A stretch of 64,000 nucleotides of DNA from Glutamicibacter sp. MNS18 (GCF_026107515.2 NZ_JAPCHW010000003.1:310001-374000), one strand, 5' to 3'. Shown: positions 17,346-27,217, counted from the stretch's first letter. Notes: a model not told the origin generated them from the sequence alone. A program made the numbers and translations.

Positions 17346-17717
17346 GCGACACCTTTCTCGAAGTGTTCACTACTTCCCAAGGCTCGTTGGCCCGAGAATC
17401 TAGTCCAAACACAAATTATAGGCACCCGGGATTGGGTGAACCCTGATTGGACACAGCTAATCCCCGGTGACTTCGGCCCTATCACACCTCAACCGACGCG
17501 TGATGTTATCTAATGTCTCCGGGGATTAACCAGTTATGCTGCGTCGCGCGAAGCCGGAGAACCCGGGCTCCACGACGTGGCGCTGATCACCAGCCTAGCC
17601 CCCTACCCACGGGTTGTGTCAACCGCAACGTGACCACAAGATACACAAATTTTTCCCATGTCAGTCTACAATTCGGGAAAAATCGCAAGTTGCGGTTGGG
17701 CTTTGTTTCGCTCATGG
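17346..17717. other. Intergenic region with a distant inverted repeat
   Basis: No gene is evident. TAATCCCCGG at 17458-17467 and CCGGGGATTA at 17519-17528 form an exact 10-bp inverted repeat with a 51-base spacer. The rest presumably holds the promoter of the glycosyltransferase gene. Confidence 0.4.
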
Positions 17718-19316
17718 CTAAGCGCTGACGGACAGTGCGTCGAACAGCGTCACGCCCTCACGTACGGTCCGCAGGCACTGCGGGATTTCCTCGTCCACCA
17801 CCGGCAGCAGCGGGGTTCCGGCCCGGGCGTCGGTGGACCACGAGGAGATACGGCTATCCGGTGTCTGCACGGCCAATTCCGAGGCGCTCCAGATGGCGAA
17901 GGTGGCCGGGGCACCGATCACCAGCTGTCCCGCATAGGGGTTCATCATCCCAATGGAGCGGTAGGCCGAACGGTTCTGCGCGATAAAGGCGGCGCGGGCG
18001 GAGATCCGTCCGGACACATTGTTCAGCGCCATGGCCGAACGCACCACGGCCCAGCCATCAACCGCGGTGACCGGCGCATCGGAGCCGAAGACCACCGGCA
18101 CACCGGCCGAGAGCATGGCCGCCAGGTTGTTCATCATCCCGGCGCGCTCCCCCAGCCGGGCCTGGTACATCCCGTGCTCGCCGCCCCAGTATTCGTCGAA
18201 GCGTGGTTGCATGGAGGCGGTGATGGAATAGGCCAGCAGCCGTTCGCGGTTGGCTTCATCCACCATCTCCACGTGTTCGAGTCGATGGCGTCCGCCCTGC
18301 AGCGCCGGCACACCCACCTGTTCGGCGGCCAGGTCGAAGCCGGCGAGCACCTCATCGAGCCCCGCATCCCCGATGACGTGGAATCCTGCCTGGATCCCGG
18401 CTGCGGTACATGCCAGAAGGTGGGCGGCGATCTGCCGCGCGTCCAGGTACAGGGTGCCGCGGCTGGACGGTTCATCGGCATAGGGTTCGCGTAGTGCCGC
18501 GGTCCGGCTGCCCAGCGAGCCGTCAACCAACAGGTCGCCGCCCAGGCCCAGCAACCTGCTGGAGTTGAACCCGGCGACCAGTTCCCTGGCCTGTTCGGCA
18601 CCCTGAACCGCTTCGCCCCAATAGGCGTAGACCTCGGGCAGCGCCGGATCCGCGTGGGCCAGCAGCTGTTCCAGGCCCGCGCGGCCTCCGTGGTGCTCGG
18701 CGGCCATCTCCACCACGACGGCGAAGCCGCGGGAGGCGTAGTGTTCCAGGGCCCTGCGTTGGTCGGCGGCCACCCTGGCCGGGTCCTGGACCAGGGCCCG
18801 GCAGATCCGCTCATGCTCCTGGCCGGATACCAGCCCGGCAGTGATCCCGTGCAGTCCCAGCTCCTGCAGGAGCCGCTGGTTGACCAGGGCACTGTGCTTG
18901 TCAACACGGGCCAGGTAGACACCCTGTCCGGCGCCGGCCTGTTCCAGCTCAACGGCCGTGGGCAGCGTCGGATCGGACCAACCGGATTCATCCCACCCGT
19001 GCCCGGTCACCTGCCGGGAGCCGGCCGTTGCCGCCTCGCGGACGGCCTGCAGCAGGTCGGCGGCGCTGGCGGTGCAGGACAGGTCGGCACCGGCAAGCAC
19101 CGCGCCGAGCGCGGCCAGATGGGTATGCGAGTCGACAAAGGCCGGGGTGACCAGCGCACCCTGCAGGTCGATGACCGTCTCGGCGCGTTGCCCCTGGCGC
19201 TCGGCGGCTTCCTCGCCCCCGAGCCAGGCGACGGTGTTCCCGTCAACGAGCATCGCGGTGGCGAAGGGATCGGCCGGGGAATAGATCGATCCGTTGCGGT
19301 ATAGCGTGAGAGCCAT
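17718..19316 (-). CDS. Amidohydrolase family protein (YtcJ-like)
   Basis: The 532-residue protein has the composite-domain N-terminus (MALTLYRNGSIY), the metal-binding VDSHTHL, a mid HVIGDAGLDE and HRLEHVEM, and late FGSDAPV, the pattern of the Amidohydro_3/YtcJ branch. These are metal-dependent hydrolases of amide-like bonds; the substrate is unknown. The ATG at 19316 is chosen over an upstream in-frame start at 19403 because GAGGACAGGA lies before it and the family begins there. It follows helY by 37 bases and probably shares its transcript. Confidence 0.85.
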   Translation of the reverse strand: MALTLYRNGSIYSPADPFATAMLVDGNTVAWLGGEEAAERQGQRAETVIDLQGALVTPAFVDSHTHLAALGAVLAGADLSCTASAADLLQAVREAATAGSRQVTGHGWDESGWSDPTLPTAVELEQAGAGQGVYLARVDKHSALVNQRLLQELGLHGITAGLVSGQEHERICRALVQDPARVAADQRRALEHYASRGFAVVVEMAAEHHGGRAGLEQLLAHADPALPEVYAYWGEAVQGAEQARELVAGFNSSRLLGLGGDLLVDGSLGSRTAALREPYADEPSSRGTLYLDARQIAAHLLACTAAGIQAGFHVIGDAGLDEVLAGFDLAAEQVGVPALQGGRHRLEHVEMVDEANRERLLAYSITASMQPRFDEYWGGEHGMYQARLGERAGMMNNLAAMLSAGVPVVFGSDAPVTAVDGWAVVRSAMALNNVSGRISARAAFIAQNRSAYRSIGMMNPYAGQLVIGAPATFAIWSASELAVQTPDSRISSWSTDARAGTPLLPVVDEEIPQCLRTVREGVTLFDALSVSA

Positions 19317-19353
19317 GTTCTTCCTGTCCTCAGTTCGCACCGTGTACCCGGTA

Positions 19354-22137
19354 CTAGTCCAATACATTCGAATACGCGACGACACCGCGCTTGACCAGGT
19401 CAACCGCCTTGCGGGCGTTCTTGACCAGGCGTGGGGGCAGCTCGGAGTTCTTGGCCAGCTGGTCCAGGGTGTCGATGACCTGTTTGGCCCAGCGCACGAA
19501 GTCTCCCGGGGCCAAATCCGACCCGCGCAGGCAGGTGTTCAGCGATGCCCCGCGGGACCATTTGTACATGGGCCAGATCAATCCGGACTCCGGCGGGTCG
19601 GTGGGTTCGATGCCCTTGGTCTCCTCCACGTCGGACAGTTCGGCCCAGGCGCGGACCAGGTCGTCCCAGACCGTGGTGATCCGTTCGGTGGGCATCTTCG
19701 GGTCGGCGCGATCGTAGTCCCTGCGGCTCTGGTACACGAGGGCGGCGACCACGGCGCACAGCTCCTCGGCGTTCAGCCCCTGGAGCGCACCGGCTTCCAG
19801 GATCCGGCTGGTGAGCAGGTCCTTCTCCCCGTAGATGCGGCGTAACCGGCGCCCGGAATCGGTGATCACCAATTCCCCGTCGCCCTGGTCCTGGCTTAGG
19901 TATCCGAAGTGTTCCAGGACCGAGAAGACCTTGTCGAACTGCTTGGCAATGGTGTTGGTGCGCCCGGAGATCTGGCGGCGCAGCCGGTCGGTTTCCTTCT
20001 TCAGCTTCCAATAGCGTTCGGCCCAACGTGCATGGGTTTCGCGGTCCGAACAGTGATGGCACGGGTGGTTGGCCAAGGCGGTGCGCAGGGATTCGACCTC
20101 GCGCTCGAAGTCGTCGGCCCCGGTGAAGTCGAAGCTGGAGGCGTCCTTACGCGGCGGACGGTGTTCATGGATGGCGTTGCGCAGCGAGGAGGCCAGGTCG
20201 CGGCGTTCCTTGGGTGACTTGCCACTGAAGGACTTGGGAACCTTGATCCGCGAAACGATCTGCAACGGACCGCGTAAATCCGCGACGGACAACCGCTTCA
20301 GGCGGCCTTCCTCGGTCAGGATGGTGTGCCGCGGCCCGTAGAGCGAGGGATCCACTTCCACGATGACCGCCCTGCCGAAGGTCCGGCTACCCGGCAGATC
20401 CACCACGTCGCCGCGGATCACCGACTGCATCGATTGCTCGGCCGCCGACCGGCGCTCATGCTGCCGGTTCTTCGAGGCGTTCTTTTCCGCCGTGGTCAGC
20501 TTGCGGCGCAGGGCCACGTATTCGCCGAAGTCCCCCAGATGGCATTCCATGGACTTCTGGTATCCGGCCAGGGAGTCCTCGCGTGAGCGGACCTGGCGGG
20601 CCAGGCCGACCACCGAACGGTCCGCCTGGTACTGGGCGAAGGAGGATTCCAGGATCTGGCGTGTCTGTTCCCGGCCGAATTGGGCCAACAGGTTGGTGGA
20701 CATGTTGTAGGTGGGGCGGAAGCTGGAGTTCAGCGGGTAGGTCCGTTTCGAGGCCAGACCGGCCAGGGACTCGGGTTCAACTTCCGGGGTCCACACCACG
20801 ATGGAGTGGCCTTCCACGTCGATGCCACGCCGGCCGGCGCGCCCGGTCAGCTGGGTGTACTCCCCCGCGGTGATCTGCACATGGGATTCGCCGTTGAACT
20901 TGACCAGTTTCTCCAGCACGACGCTGCGGGCGGGCATGTTGATGCCCAGGGCCAGGGTCTCGGTGGCAAAAACCACCTTCAGCAGGCCCCGGGTGAACAG
21001 CTCCTCGACGATCTCCTTGAAGATCGGCAACAACCCGGCATGGTGTGCGGCATAACCGCGCATCAGCGCATCGCGCCAGGACCAGAATTCCAGCACTTCC
21101 AGGTCGTCGGACGGGATCCGGTAGGCGACCTCGTCGAGCACCTCGGCGATCTGCGCCGCTTCGGCTTCGGTGGTCAGCCGCAGGTCGCCCATCGCGCATT
21201 GGTGGACCGCCATATCGCAGCCCTTGCGCGAGAAGATGAAGAAGATCGCCGGCAGCAACCCGGCCCGATCCAGCGAGATGATGGTCTGCGAACGGGTGGC
21301 ACGGCTGGCATCCGGACGGTTCTCCCGCCCACGGTCCCTGGGTCCGCGGCCGCGCAGGTTGCGCCCACCGGGACGGAAGGACCTGGTGAGTTTGCGCAGT
21401 TCGGGATTAACCACCGCCTTGGCACCCTCCTGGCCGGCGCTTTCGTCAAAGGACAGGTCCTCGGCGAACAGGTCCAGCATCCGGTTGCCCACCAGCACGT
21501 GCTGGAACAACGGAATCGGACGGTGCTCGGAGACAATGATGTCGGTGTTCCCGCGCACGGTGTCCAGCCACCCGCCGAACTCCTCGGCATTGGACACGGT
21601 GGCCGACAGCGAGATGATCTGCACGTTCTGCGGCAGATGCAGGATCACTTCCTCCCAGACCGCACCGCGGAACTTGTCGGCCAGGTAGTGCACCTCGTCC
21701 ATCACCACATAGCCCAACCCGTCCAGGGTCTGCGAGTCGGCGTAGAGCATATTGCGCAGGACCTCGGTGGTCATCACGACGATCTGTGCTTCGGAGTTGA
21801 TGGAGGTGTCCCCGGTGAGCAGCCCGACCTTCTTGGCCCCGTGGGCCTTGACCAGATCGGAGTACTTCTGGTTGCTCAGCGCCTTGATCGGCGTGGTGTA
21901 GAAGGCCTTGCGGCCCTCGGCCAGGGCCTGGAAGATCGCGAATTCACCAACAACGGTCTTCCCGGCGCCGGTGGGAGCGGCCACCAGCACCCCGTGGCCT
22001 TGCGCCACCGACTGGCAGGCCTGCTCCTGGAAGGGATCAAGCTCGAATCCGATGCTGGCTCTGAAGTCGGGCAGGACGGTTCCGCGTTCCACCGTTCGCG
22101 CCTTGGCCTGCTGGTAGCGTTCCGCCGGGGTGCTCAC
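19354..22137 (-). CDS. helY: Ski2/Mtr4-like DEAD/DEAH-box RNA helicase HelY
   Basis: The 927-residue protein has Q-motif-like FELDPFQEQA, Walker A APTGAGKT (about 54-61), DEVH box (MDEVHYLAD), the SAT motif SLSATVSN, and motif VI QLTGRAGRRGID. A DSHCT-like helical C-terminus completes the Ski2 layout. HelY is an ATP-dependent RNA helicase, probably in RNA turnover. It stands downstream of tatC, the normal order pafBC-tatA-tatC-helY in actinobacteria. Confidence 0.92.
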   Translation of the reverse strand: MSTPAERYQQAKARTVERGTVLPDFRASIGFELDPFQEQACQSVAQGHGVLVAAPTGAGKTVVGEFAIFQALAEGRKAFYTTPIKALSNQKYSDLVKAHGAKKVGLLTGDTSINSEAQIVVMTTEVLRNMLYADSQTLDGLGYVVMDEVHYLADKFRGAVWEEVILHLPQNVQIISLSATVSNAEEFGGWLDTVRGNTDIIVSEHRPIPLFQHVLVGNRMLDLFAEDLSFDESAGQEGAKAVVNPELRKLTRSFRPGGRNLRGRGPRDRGRENRPDASRATRSQTIISLDRAGLLPAIFFIFSRKGCDMAVHQCAMGDLRLTTEAEAAQIAEVLDEVAYRIPSDDLEVLEFWSWRDALMRGYAAHHAGLLPIFKEIVEELFTRGLLKVVFATETLALGINMPARSVVLEKLVKFNGESHVQITAGEYTQLTGRAGRRGIDVEGHSIVVWTPEVEPESLAGLASKRTYPLNSSFRPTYNMSTNLLAQFGREQTRQILESSFAQYQADRSVVGLARQVRSREDSLAGYQKSMECHLGDFGEYVALRRKLTTAEKNASKNRQHERRSAAEQSMQSVIRGDVVDLPGSRTFGRAVIVEVDPSLYGPRHTILTEEGRLKRLSVADLRGPLQIVSRIKVPKSFSGKSPKERRDLASSLRNAIHEHRPPRKDASSFDFTGADDFEREVESLRTALANHPCHHCSDRETHARWAERYWKLKKETDRLRRQISGRTNTIAKQFDKVFSVLEHFGYLSQDQGDGELVITDSGRRLRRIYGEKDLLTSRILEAGALQGLNAEELCAVVAALVYQSRRDYDRADPKMPTERITTVWDDLVRAWAELSDVEETKGIEPTDPPESGLIWPMYKWSRGASLNTCLRGSDLAPGDFVRWAKQVIDTLDQLAKNSELPPRLVKNARKAVDLVKRGVVAYSNVLD

Positions 22138-22204
22138 TTTGTGTCGCAGTCTCCTTGGGTTGGGGTGTCGGTTGCCGGAGGGTTGGTCCCGGCAACCAGG
22201 GGGC

Positions 22205-23020
22205 TTAGCCCTCTCCGCGGGCCATACGTTCGTTTTCCGCTTCCTGGGCGGCCAGTTTCTTCACACGTTTGCGGTCATTGAGCCAACAAATCACGGTGGC
22301 CGCGGCAAAGGTGATAAATAGCGGGCCGGCCAGCGCGAACATGGTGATCGCATCTCCGCCGGGGGCCGCCATGGCGGCAACCAGCGCAATCAGGAAGACG
22401 GTGATTCGCCAGTTCTTCAGGATCATCCTGGCCTTGAGTACGCCGACCATGTTCAGTCCGACCATCAGCACCGGGACCAGCATGGCCAGACCGAAGGCCA
22501 GCAGCAGCCGGAAGACAAAAGGCAGGTAGGTGTCGATGCTGACCAGCATCTCGGAGTTCTGCGGGGCCAGGCTGATGAAGAATTGCAGGGCAAAAGGCAA
22601 GACGAAGTAGGCCATCGCCACCCCACCGACAAACAACGGGGCGGCGGCCGCAGCAAAGGAGTACCCCAGGCGGCGCTCGTTTTTCTTCAGTCCGGGGACG
22701 ATGAACGCCCAGATCTGGTAGATCCACACCGGGGAGGAGAGCACCAGCCCGACAAAGAGCGAGACCTTGAGCATGATGTCGAAGGGCGACATCACCGCGA
22801 CGAAATTCACTGCCCCACCGGCGGCATTCACCGGGCGGATCAGCAACTCGAGGATCTCGTTATAGAGGAAAAATCCGCCAACCGTGGCCAGGGCCAGGGC
22901 GATCAGGGACTTGAACAAACGGGTTCGGGCTTCGGCGAGGTGTTCGCGTAGCGCCATCCGCCCTTCGGCGTTCTTGGGTCGCTTCTTCCTTGGTGCGCCG
23001 GAATCTGGTTTTTTTGCCAC
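22205..23020 (-). CDS. tatC: Sec-independent protein translocase TatC
   Basis: The 271-residue protein has six helices and TatC hallmarks: MALREHLAEARTRLFKS at the cytoplasmic N-terminus, FDIMLKVSLFVGLVLSSPVWIYQIWAF, and GLKKNERR in the first cytoplasmic loop. It recognises twin-arginine signal peptides and works with the TatA encoded just upstream. The GTG start lies 14 bases after tatA. One likely client in this window is the TAXI lipoprotein at 54003, whose signal starts with SRRRVLE. Confidence 0.95.
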   Translation of the reverse strand: MAKKPDSGAPRKKRPKNAEGRMALREHLAEARTRLFKSLIALALATVGGFFLYNEILELLIRPVNAAGGAVNFVAVMSPFDIMLKVSLFVGLVLSSPVWIYQIWAFIVPGLKKNERRLGYSFAAAAAPLFVGGVAMAYFVLPFALQFFISLAPQNSEMLVSIDTYLPFVFRLLLAFGLAMLVPVLMVGLNMVGVLKARMILKNWRITVFLIALVAAMAAPGGDAITMFALAGPLFITFAAATVICWLNDRKRVKKLAAQEAENERMARGEG

Positions 23021-23034
23021 TTTCGAAAGCGTTA

Positions 23035-23253
23035 TCAGTCGTTCTTTTCGTCGGTCTTGGGATCCACAACGTGACCGTCGATGGTTTCACCCTTGGGATC
23101 CTCGTCGTCGTCCTTCATCTTGCGCACCTCGGACTTGAAGATCCGCAGCGACTGTCCCATGGAACGTGCCATTCCAGGCAATTTCGGGGCACCGAACAGC
23201 AACAGTGCCAACACAATGATGATGACCAGATGCCATCCCTGAATTCCACCCAC
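23035..23253 (-). CDS. tatA: Sec-independent protein translocase TatA
   Basis: The 72-residue protein has the short N-terminal helix (residues 8-20), the FGAPKLPGMARSMGQSLRIF amphipathic helix and an acidic tail. It forms the Tat pore with TatC. The start is GTG with AGAAGGG upstream. The gene lies between a small membrane-protein gene and tatC. Confidence 0.94.
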   Translation of the reverse strand: MGGIQGWHLVIIIVLALLLFGAPKLPGMARSMGQSLRIFKSEVRKMKDDDEDPKGETIDGHVVDPKTDEKND

Positions 23254-23289
23254 GGGGTTTCCCTTCTTTCTCTTGCCTCAAAGTCTACG

Positions 23290-23649
23290 CTAAAACAAGT
23301 GCAGGTCGTACACGTTCTGCGGCTGGGAACGCGCCGTACGCCGGGCCACACGCCGGATGCGACGGGCCTCGATCCGCTCGGCTTTCCCGGTGTCTTTCAG
23401 CTGCCTGATCCACTCCGGATCGGCGTGGGTGGCGTCGGTACCCGAGGGGTAGATGCGCGTGCGCGGTGTGTACTGCACCACGGTCCCCTCCTGCGCCAGG
23501 TCGTGGGAGAACTTCTCCGCAGCATCCCCCAACGCGCCGATGACCCCCATGCCCTGCCGGAAGAGCCGGATCCCGGCCAGCACGGCGGCCAGGAGCATGG
23601 ACAGCACCAGTACGGTCCAGATCAGGATCCAAAACCACCAGGGAAGCAT
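23290..23649 (-). CDS. Conserved small membrane-anchored protein, function unknown
   Basis: The 119-residue protein has one N-terminal helix (about residues 5-27), then a soluble, arginine-rich region ending PQNVYDLHLF. It overlaps the pafBC stop (TAATG) and precedes tatA, so it belongs to the pafBC-tatAC transcript. This position is conserved in related genomes as far as I recall, but I know no function. Confidence 0.7.
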   Translation of the reverse strand: MLPWWFWILIWTVLVLSMLLAAVLAGIRLFRQGMGVIGALGDAAEKFSHDLAQEGTVVQYTPRTRIYPSGTDATHADPEWIRQLKDTGKAERIEARRIRRVARRTARSQPQNVYDLHLF

Positions 23650-25643
23650 TAGGCACCATCCTCGTAAACTTGCATTGCACTATCCAGCCACAGGTTGACC
23701 TGATCCGCAGTGGACTGCGGAGCGACCACAGCAATCCTACCCGCGTGGCGGGCCAGCAAGGGCGCCAACACGGAGTGGTGGGAGAAGCGCACCTTGGCCA
23801 GGTAGCCGGAGCCGACCTTCGAGGACCAGGCAATGGGCTTGTAGGCCTCGATCACCGGCAACACGTCCTGGTGCAGGTAGAGTTCGACCTCCACGTCCGC
23901 CTCGCTGGCGTTGTAGCGCAGCTCGATCCGGGTGTCGTCCCGGTGCCGGGCCGTCGGTTCGAAGGACTCCTCGGTGGCGCGTGCCTGCAGGATCCTGTCC
24001 AGCCGGAAGGTCAACAGCTGCTGCCGGGTGCGGCAGTAGCCGCGCAGATAGCGCAGGTCCCCGTCCTCGAAGATCCGTACCGGTTCCACCAAGCGCAGCT
24101 GGTGACTTCCGGCTTTCGGGGAGTAGTAGTCGATTTCGACCACCCGGTGCTCCCGGATGGCCGTGGCCAGCATCATGTCGGAGTCCTGTTCCTGCACCTG
24201 ACTCAGGGCGAAACCCAGGGCACCATTCCAGCCCTCATAGCGGGCCACGGCGTCATTGATCTTGCCCAGCGCCGAATCCAGGGTGGACCGGTGTTCGAAG
24301 TCGGGGATGGAGGCCAGCGCATTCAGCCCGCCCAGCACGGCCACCGCTTCCATCGGCGCCAGCTTCTGCGGTTCGGCCAGCAGCGCCGCGTTGGAGATGG
24401 ACACCGACTCGGAGTCCAGGTCCCCGTCATTGACGTTAATCAGCTCGTCGTGTTGCCCGCCGGGCACACCGCACATCATGATCAGCGACAGTTCCTGGCG
24501 CACCTTGGCCGCGGTCATTCCGTAGCGTTGGGCCAGTTCGTCCACGGTGGCCACGCCGTGGGCGACCACGTACTGGATCATGTCGATATTGCGCATGACC
24601 TGGGAGGCCGTGGAGGTGCGTCCTGCGGCGCGGGTGGGATGGTATTTCACCGTTCCGGAACCCAGACCGGTGATGGCCTGTTCCTGGGCCTGGCGTGCCG
24701 CCGCGAGCAGTTCCCGCACCCGTGCGGCCAGCTCCAGCGGCGAGAGCACTTTGAGGTTGGGGCCGTAGCTGGCCAGTTCGGTGGCCTGCGCCTCCAGATC
24801 CGCGTAGGCCAGGGTGATGGTGTCCCCGTCGCGTTCCAGGGCACGGGCCTGCAACGGCATCGCTGCCTGGCCATGCAATTCAATGGTGGCCAGGTGGGCC
24901 GGGTTGTGCAGGTCGAAGTCCTGCAGCACCTGGCTCATCGAGAACCCGGCCGGACGCTTCCGGTAGCCGCCACCGGTTTTGGGGGCGTTACCCAGGGTGA
25001 TCTTGCCCACCACCCGGGAGAGCCGGAACACCCGGGTATCGGCCCGGGTGTGATCCCAGCCGGTGAAGTACCAGTAACCGAAGCGCTGTCCGATGCCCCA
25101 CACGTCCAGGATGCGCCTGCTTTTCTGCCCGTTGGCGGCCCGGTAGCTGAAGTGCACGGTTTTGCGGTTGAAGACCGCCAGGGCGCAGTCCTTGAAGTTC
25201 GGATCGTCCATCGACAAACGCGGCAGGTAGGTGCCCAGATAGGGGGCGATATCCGCTTCGGTGTGTGTTTCCCCGGTGATGCGGCTGGTGGCGTTCAACG
25301 CCAGCGACTGCAGTTTGCTGTCCTTCCAGAGGCTGGAAGCCAGGGCGATCAGCGCGCTTTCGGCGGCACTGAACTCGATGGCGGGAAGGTACCAGTCGGT
25401 GGTGTCGATCCGGTAGTGCACCACCCCGCCGTGGTCCTCGGCCAGCAGGCGCAGGCCGAACTCGTTGCGGATCTCGTCCTTGGCCCGTTCGATCGCCTTC
25501 TGACGCGCCTCCTCGGTGCCCTCGGGATTCAGGTACTTCCCGATCCGTTCGCTGGTCCATTGGCGCTCGTTGGTCGCCAACGCGTAGATCAGGCTCGTCA
25601 GCCGTTCGGCCCTGGTGGGCCCTTCACTTTGCTTAGTGCTCAC
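23649..25643 (-). CDS. pafBC: Fused PafB-PafC WYL-domain transcriptional regulator
   Basis: At 664 residues this is two PafB/PafC units in one chain, each with an N-terminal winged helix, a WYL domain and a C-terminal extension. The halves meet near residue 325; the second begins STASQVMRNIDMIQYVVAHGVATVDELAQRYGMT (split here as SQVMRNIDMIQYV and ATVDELAQRYGMT). PafBC activates the SOS-independent DNA damage response in mycobacteria, and a naturally fused PafBC is known from Arthrobacter. It is encoded near pafA, separated by two FKBP genes. Confidence 0.9.
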   Translation of the reverse strand: MSTKQSEGPTRAERLTSLIYALATNERQWTSERIGKYLNPEGTEEARQKAIERAKDEIRNEFGLRLLAEDHGGVVHYRIDTTDWYLPAIEFSAAESALIALASSLWKDSKLQSLALNATSRITGETHTEADIAPYLGTYLPRLSMDDPNFKDCALAVFNRKTVHFSYRAANGQKSRRILDVWGIGQRFGYWYFTGWDHTRADTRVFRLSRVVGKITLGNAPKTGGGYRKRPAGFSMSQVLQDFDLHNPAHLATIELHGQAAMPLQARALERDGDTITLAYADLEAQATELASYGPNLKVLSPLELAARVRELLAAARQAQEQAITGLGSGTVKYHPTRAAGRTSTASQVMRNIDMIQYVVAHGVATVDELAQRYGMTAAKVRQELSLIMMCGVPGGQHDELINVNDGDLDSESVSISNAALLAEPQKLAPMEAVAVLGGLNALASIPDFEHRSTLDSALGKINDAVARYEGWNGALGFALSQVQEQDSDMMLATAIREHRVVEIDYYSPKAGSHQLRLVEPVRIFEDGDLRYLRGYCRTRQQLLTFRLDRILQARATEESFEPTARHRDDTRIELRYNASEADVEVELYLHQDVLPVIEAYKPIAWSSKVGSGYLAKVRFSHHSVLAPLLARHAGRIAVVAPQSTADQVNLWLDSAMQVYEDGA

Positions 25644-25690
25644 GAGCCTACAATAACCAATCTTGGTAGATGATTTGCCAGGTTAAGCGC

Positions 25691-25721
25691 CTGTGGCCCC
25701 GAAAAGCTTTCGGGGCCACAG
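25691..25721 (-). terminator. Perfect 14-bp hairpin after the FKBP gene
   Basis: Arms 25691-25704 and 25708-25721 pair perfectly around a three-base loop, between the FKBP stop and pafBC. The T tract is poor, so efficiency is uncertain. Confidence 0.6.
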
Positions 25722-25735
25722 TTCCGGGCGGTGGA

Positions 25736-26131
25736 TTACTTGATGCCCATCAGGTCGACGACGAAGATCAGTGCTTCATTCGGGCCAATGGCCCCGCCGG
25801 CGCCGGCAGCACCGTAGGCCAGGTCCGAGGGGATTTCCAGGCGGCGGCGTCCGCCGACCTTCATGCCCAGCAGGCCCTGGTCCCAGCCCTTGATGACCAT
25901 GCCCACACCCACCGGGAAATCGAGGGTGGAGCCGCGATTCCAGGAGGCGTCGAATTCCTCGCCGGTGGACCAGGCCACACCCACGTAATGGGCCTGGACG
26001 GTCGCCCCGGCGGTGACTTCCTTGCCGTCGCCCTCGATCAGGTCGGTGATGACCAGTTCGGTGGGTGCCTCGGTGCCCGGGAAATCGATTTCCGGCTTGG
26101 TGCGATCGTAGTTGCGTTCGCCAAAGGACAT
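25736..26131 (-). CDS. FKBP-type peptidyl-prolyl cis-trans isomerase (cytoplasmic)
   Basis: The 131-residue single-domain FKBP has VQAHYVGVAWSTGEEFDASW, VIKGWDQGLLGMKVGGRRRLEIPSDLAYG (split at the motif GWDQGLLGMKVGG) and the closing FVVDLMGIK. It lacks a signal peptide and so should act in the cytoplasm on prolyl bonds. AGGAAGG lies upstream of the ATG. It follows a secreted FKBP lipoprotein gene by 39 bases and ends at a hairpin. Confidence 0.92.
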   Translation of the reverse strand: MSFGERNYDRTKPEIDFPGTEAPTELVITDLIEGDGKEVTAGATVQAHYVGVAWSTGEEFDASWNRGSTLDFPVGVGMVIKGWDQGLLGMKVGGRRRLEIPSDLAYGAAGAGGAIGPNEALIFVVDLMGIK

Positions 26132-26170
26132 ACTTGTGGCCTTCCTCTTGTTTCCGTGATGGTTGCCGAA

Positions 26171-27103
26171 TTACTCGGCGTTGCTAACCTTGGTCAATTC
26201 TACGTAGAACACCAGCGGGCCGGTGGGCCGTCCGGAACTCTCATCCTCGCCGTAGGCCAGGTCCGACGGGATGCTCAGCAGCACCTTGGAACCTTCCTTC
26301 AGGCCGCTCAACCCCTGGGTCCAGCCCTTGATGACACCCTGCAGGTTGAAGGCGGCGGCGCTGTCGCTGTCGAAGTTGCCGTCGAAGACCTCGCCGTCCT
26401 CCCAGCGGACGCCGGTGTAGAAGGCCTCCACATCCGAGGTCTCGGTGGCTACCTCGCCGTCGCCTTCCTCCAGCACGTCGATGGCCAGGCCGGCCGGGGC
26501 GTCGGTATCCTCGGGAATGCTGATGGTCGGCTCATCGCCACTGGTGTCGACACTGGGAAGTTTGCCGCTGTCCTTCAGCTCGCTGACCTCCTCATCGCCC
26601 AGCGCACTGCTCGGGCTGCTGGCGGACTGGACGTTGAGCACGATGACCCGTTCGGCGCGGGCACCATCGACCGGTTCGGCGGTGCTGCCATCGGGGTTCG
26701 GTGTGCCGTCCACGGTGGTGTAGGCGATCCAGGCACCGACCTTGGCCTTCAGCAGCACGTCGTAGAGCTCGGGCATCTGTTCCTTCATGGCCGCATCCAC
26801 GGTCATCGGCACGGCAGCACCGGTGAAGTTGGCATCGGTCTGCAGGCCATCGATGTTCTTGTAGATCCCGGACTTCAGGGTGATGTTCTGCCCTTCGCTG
26901 ATCTGCTCGCCTTCGCCGTCGATGAGCACCACGGCTTCGGACTTCTCGGTCAGCAGCGGCGCATCGATCTGCACCGACGGTTCGCTGTTCTCATCCGCAC
27001 CGGGTTTGACCTCGATGTCGCTCAGGGCTCCGCCGGAGCCGGAGCCACAGGCGGCCAGGGCCAGGATGGAGGCAAGGGCGGATGCTGCCAGGACTTTGCG
27101 CAC
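26171..27103 (-). CDS. FKBP-type peptidyl-prolyl isomerase lipoprotein
   Basis: The 310-residue protein starts with a lipoprotein signal (VLAASALASILALAAC, lipobox cysteine at residue 19), followed by a serine/glycine-rich linker. It contains a degenerate FKBP-like domain (about 60-140) and a clear C-terminal one (about 195-305: VEAFYTGVRWEDGEVFDGNF, IKGWTQGLSGLKEGS). It is an envelope folding factor. It sits between pafA and the cytoplasmic FKBP gene. Confidence 0.88.
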   Translation of the reverse strand: MRKVLAASALASILALAACGSGSGGALSDIEVKPGADENSEPSVQIDAPLLTEKSEAVVLIDGEGEQISEGQNITLKSGIYKNIDGLQTDANFTGAAVPMTVDAAMKEQMPELYDVLLKAKVGAWIAYTTVDGTPNPDGSTAEPVDGARAERVIVLNVQSASSPSSALGDEEVSELKDSGKLPSVDTSGDEPTISIPEDTDAPAGLAIDVLEEGDGEVATETSDVEAFYTGVRWEDGEVFDGNFDSDSAAAFNLQGVIKGWTQGLSGLKEGSKVLLSIPSDLAYGEDESSGRPTGPLVFYVELTKVSNAE

Positions 27104-27217
27104 AGGTTCTACTTTCGTAGCAGGGGTTGGTTATCTCTGGTGTCGTGGACCCGGGGGGCACGAACCACTGATTCCAGATTAATGGTGGTATCTGTGAAAG
27201 TTCTAATCTTTCGCTGG

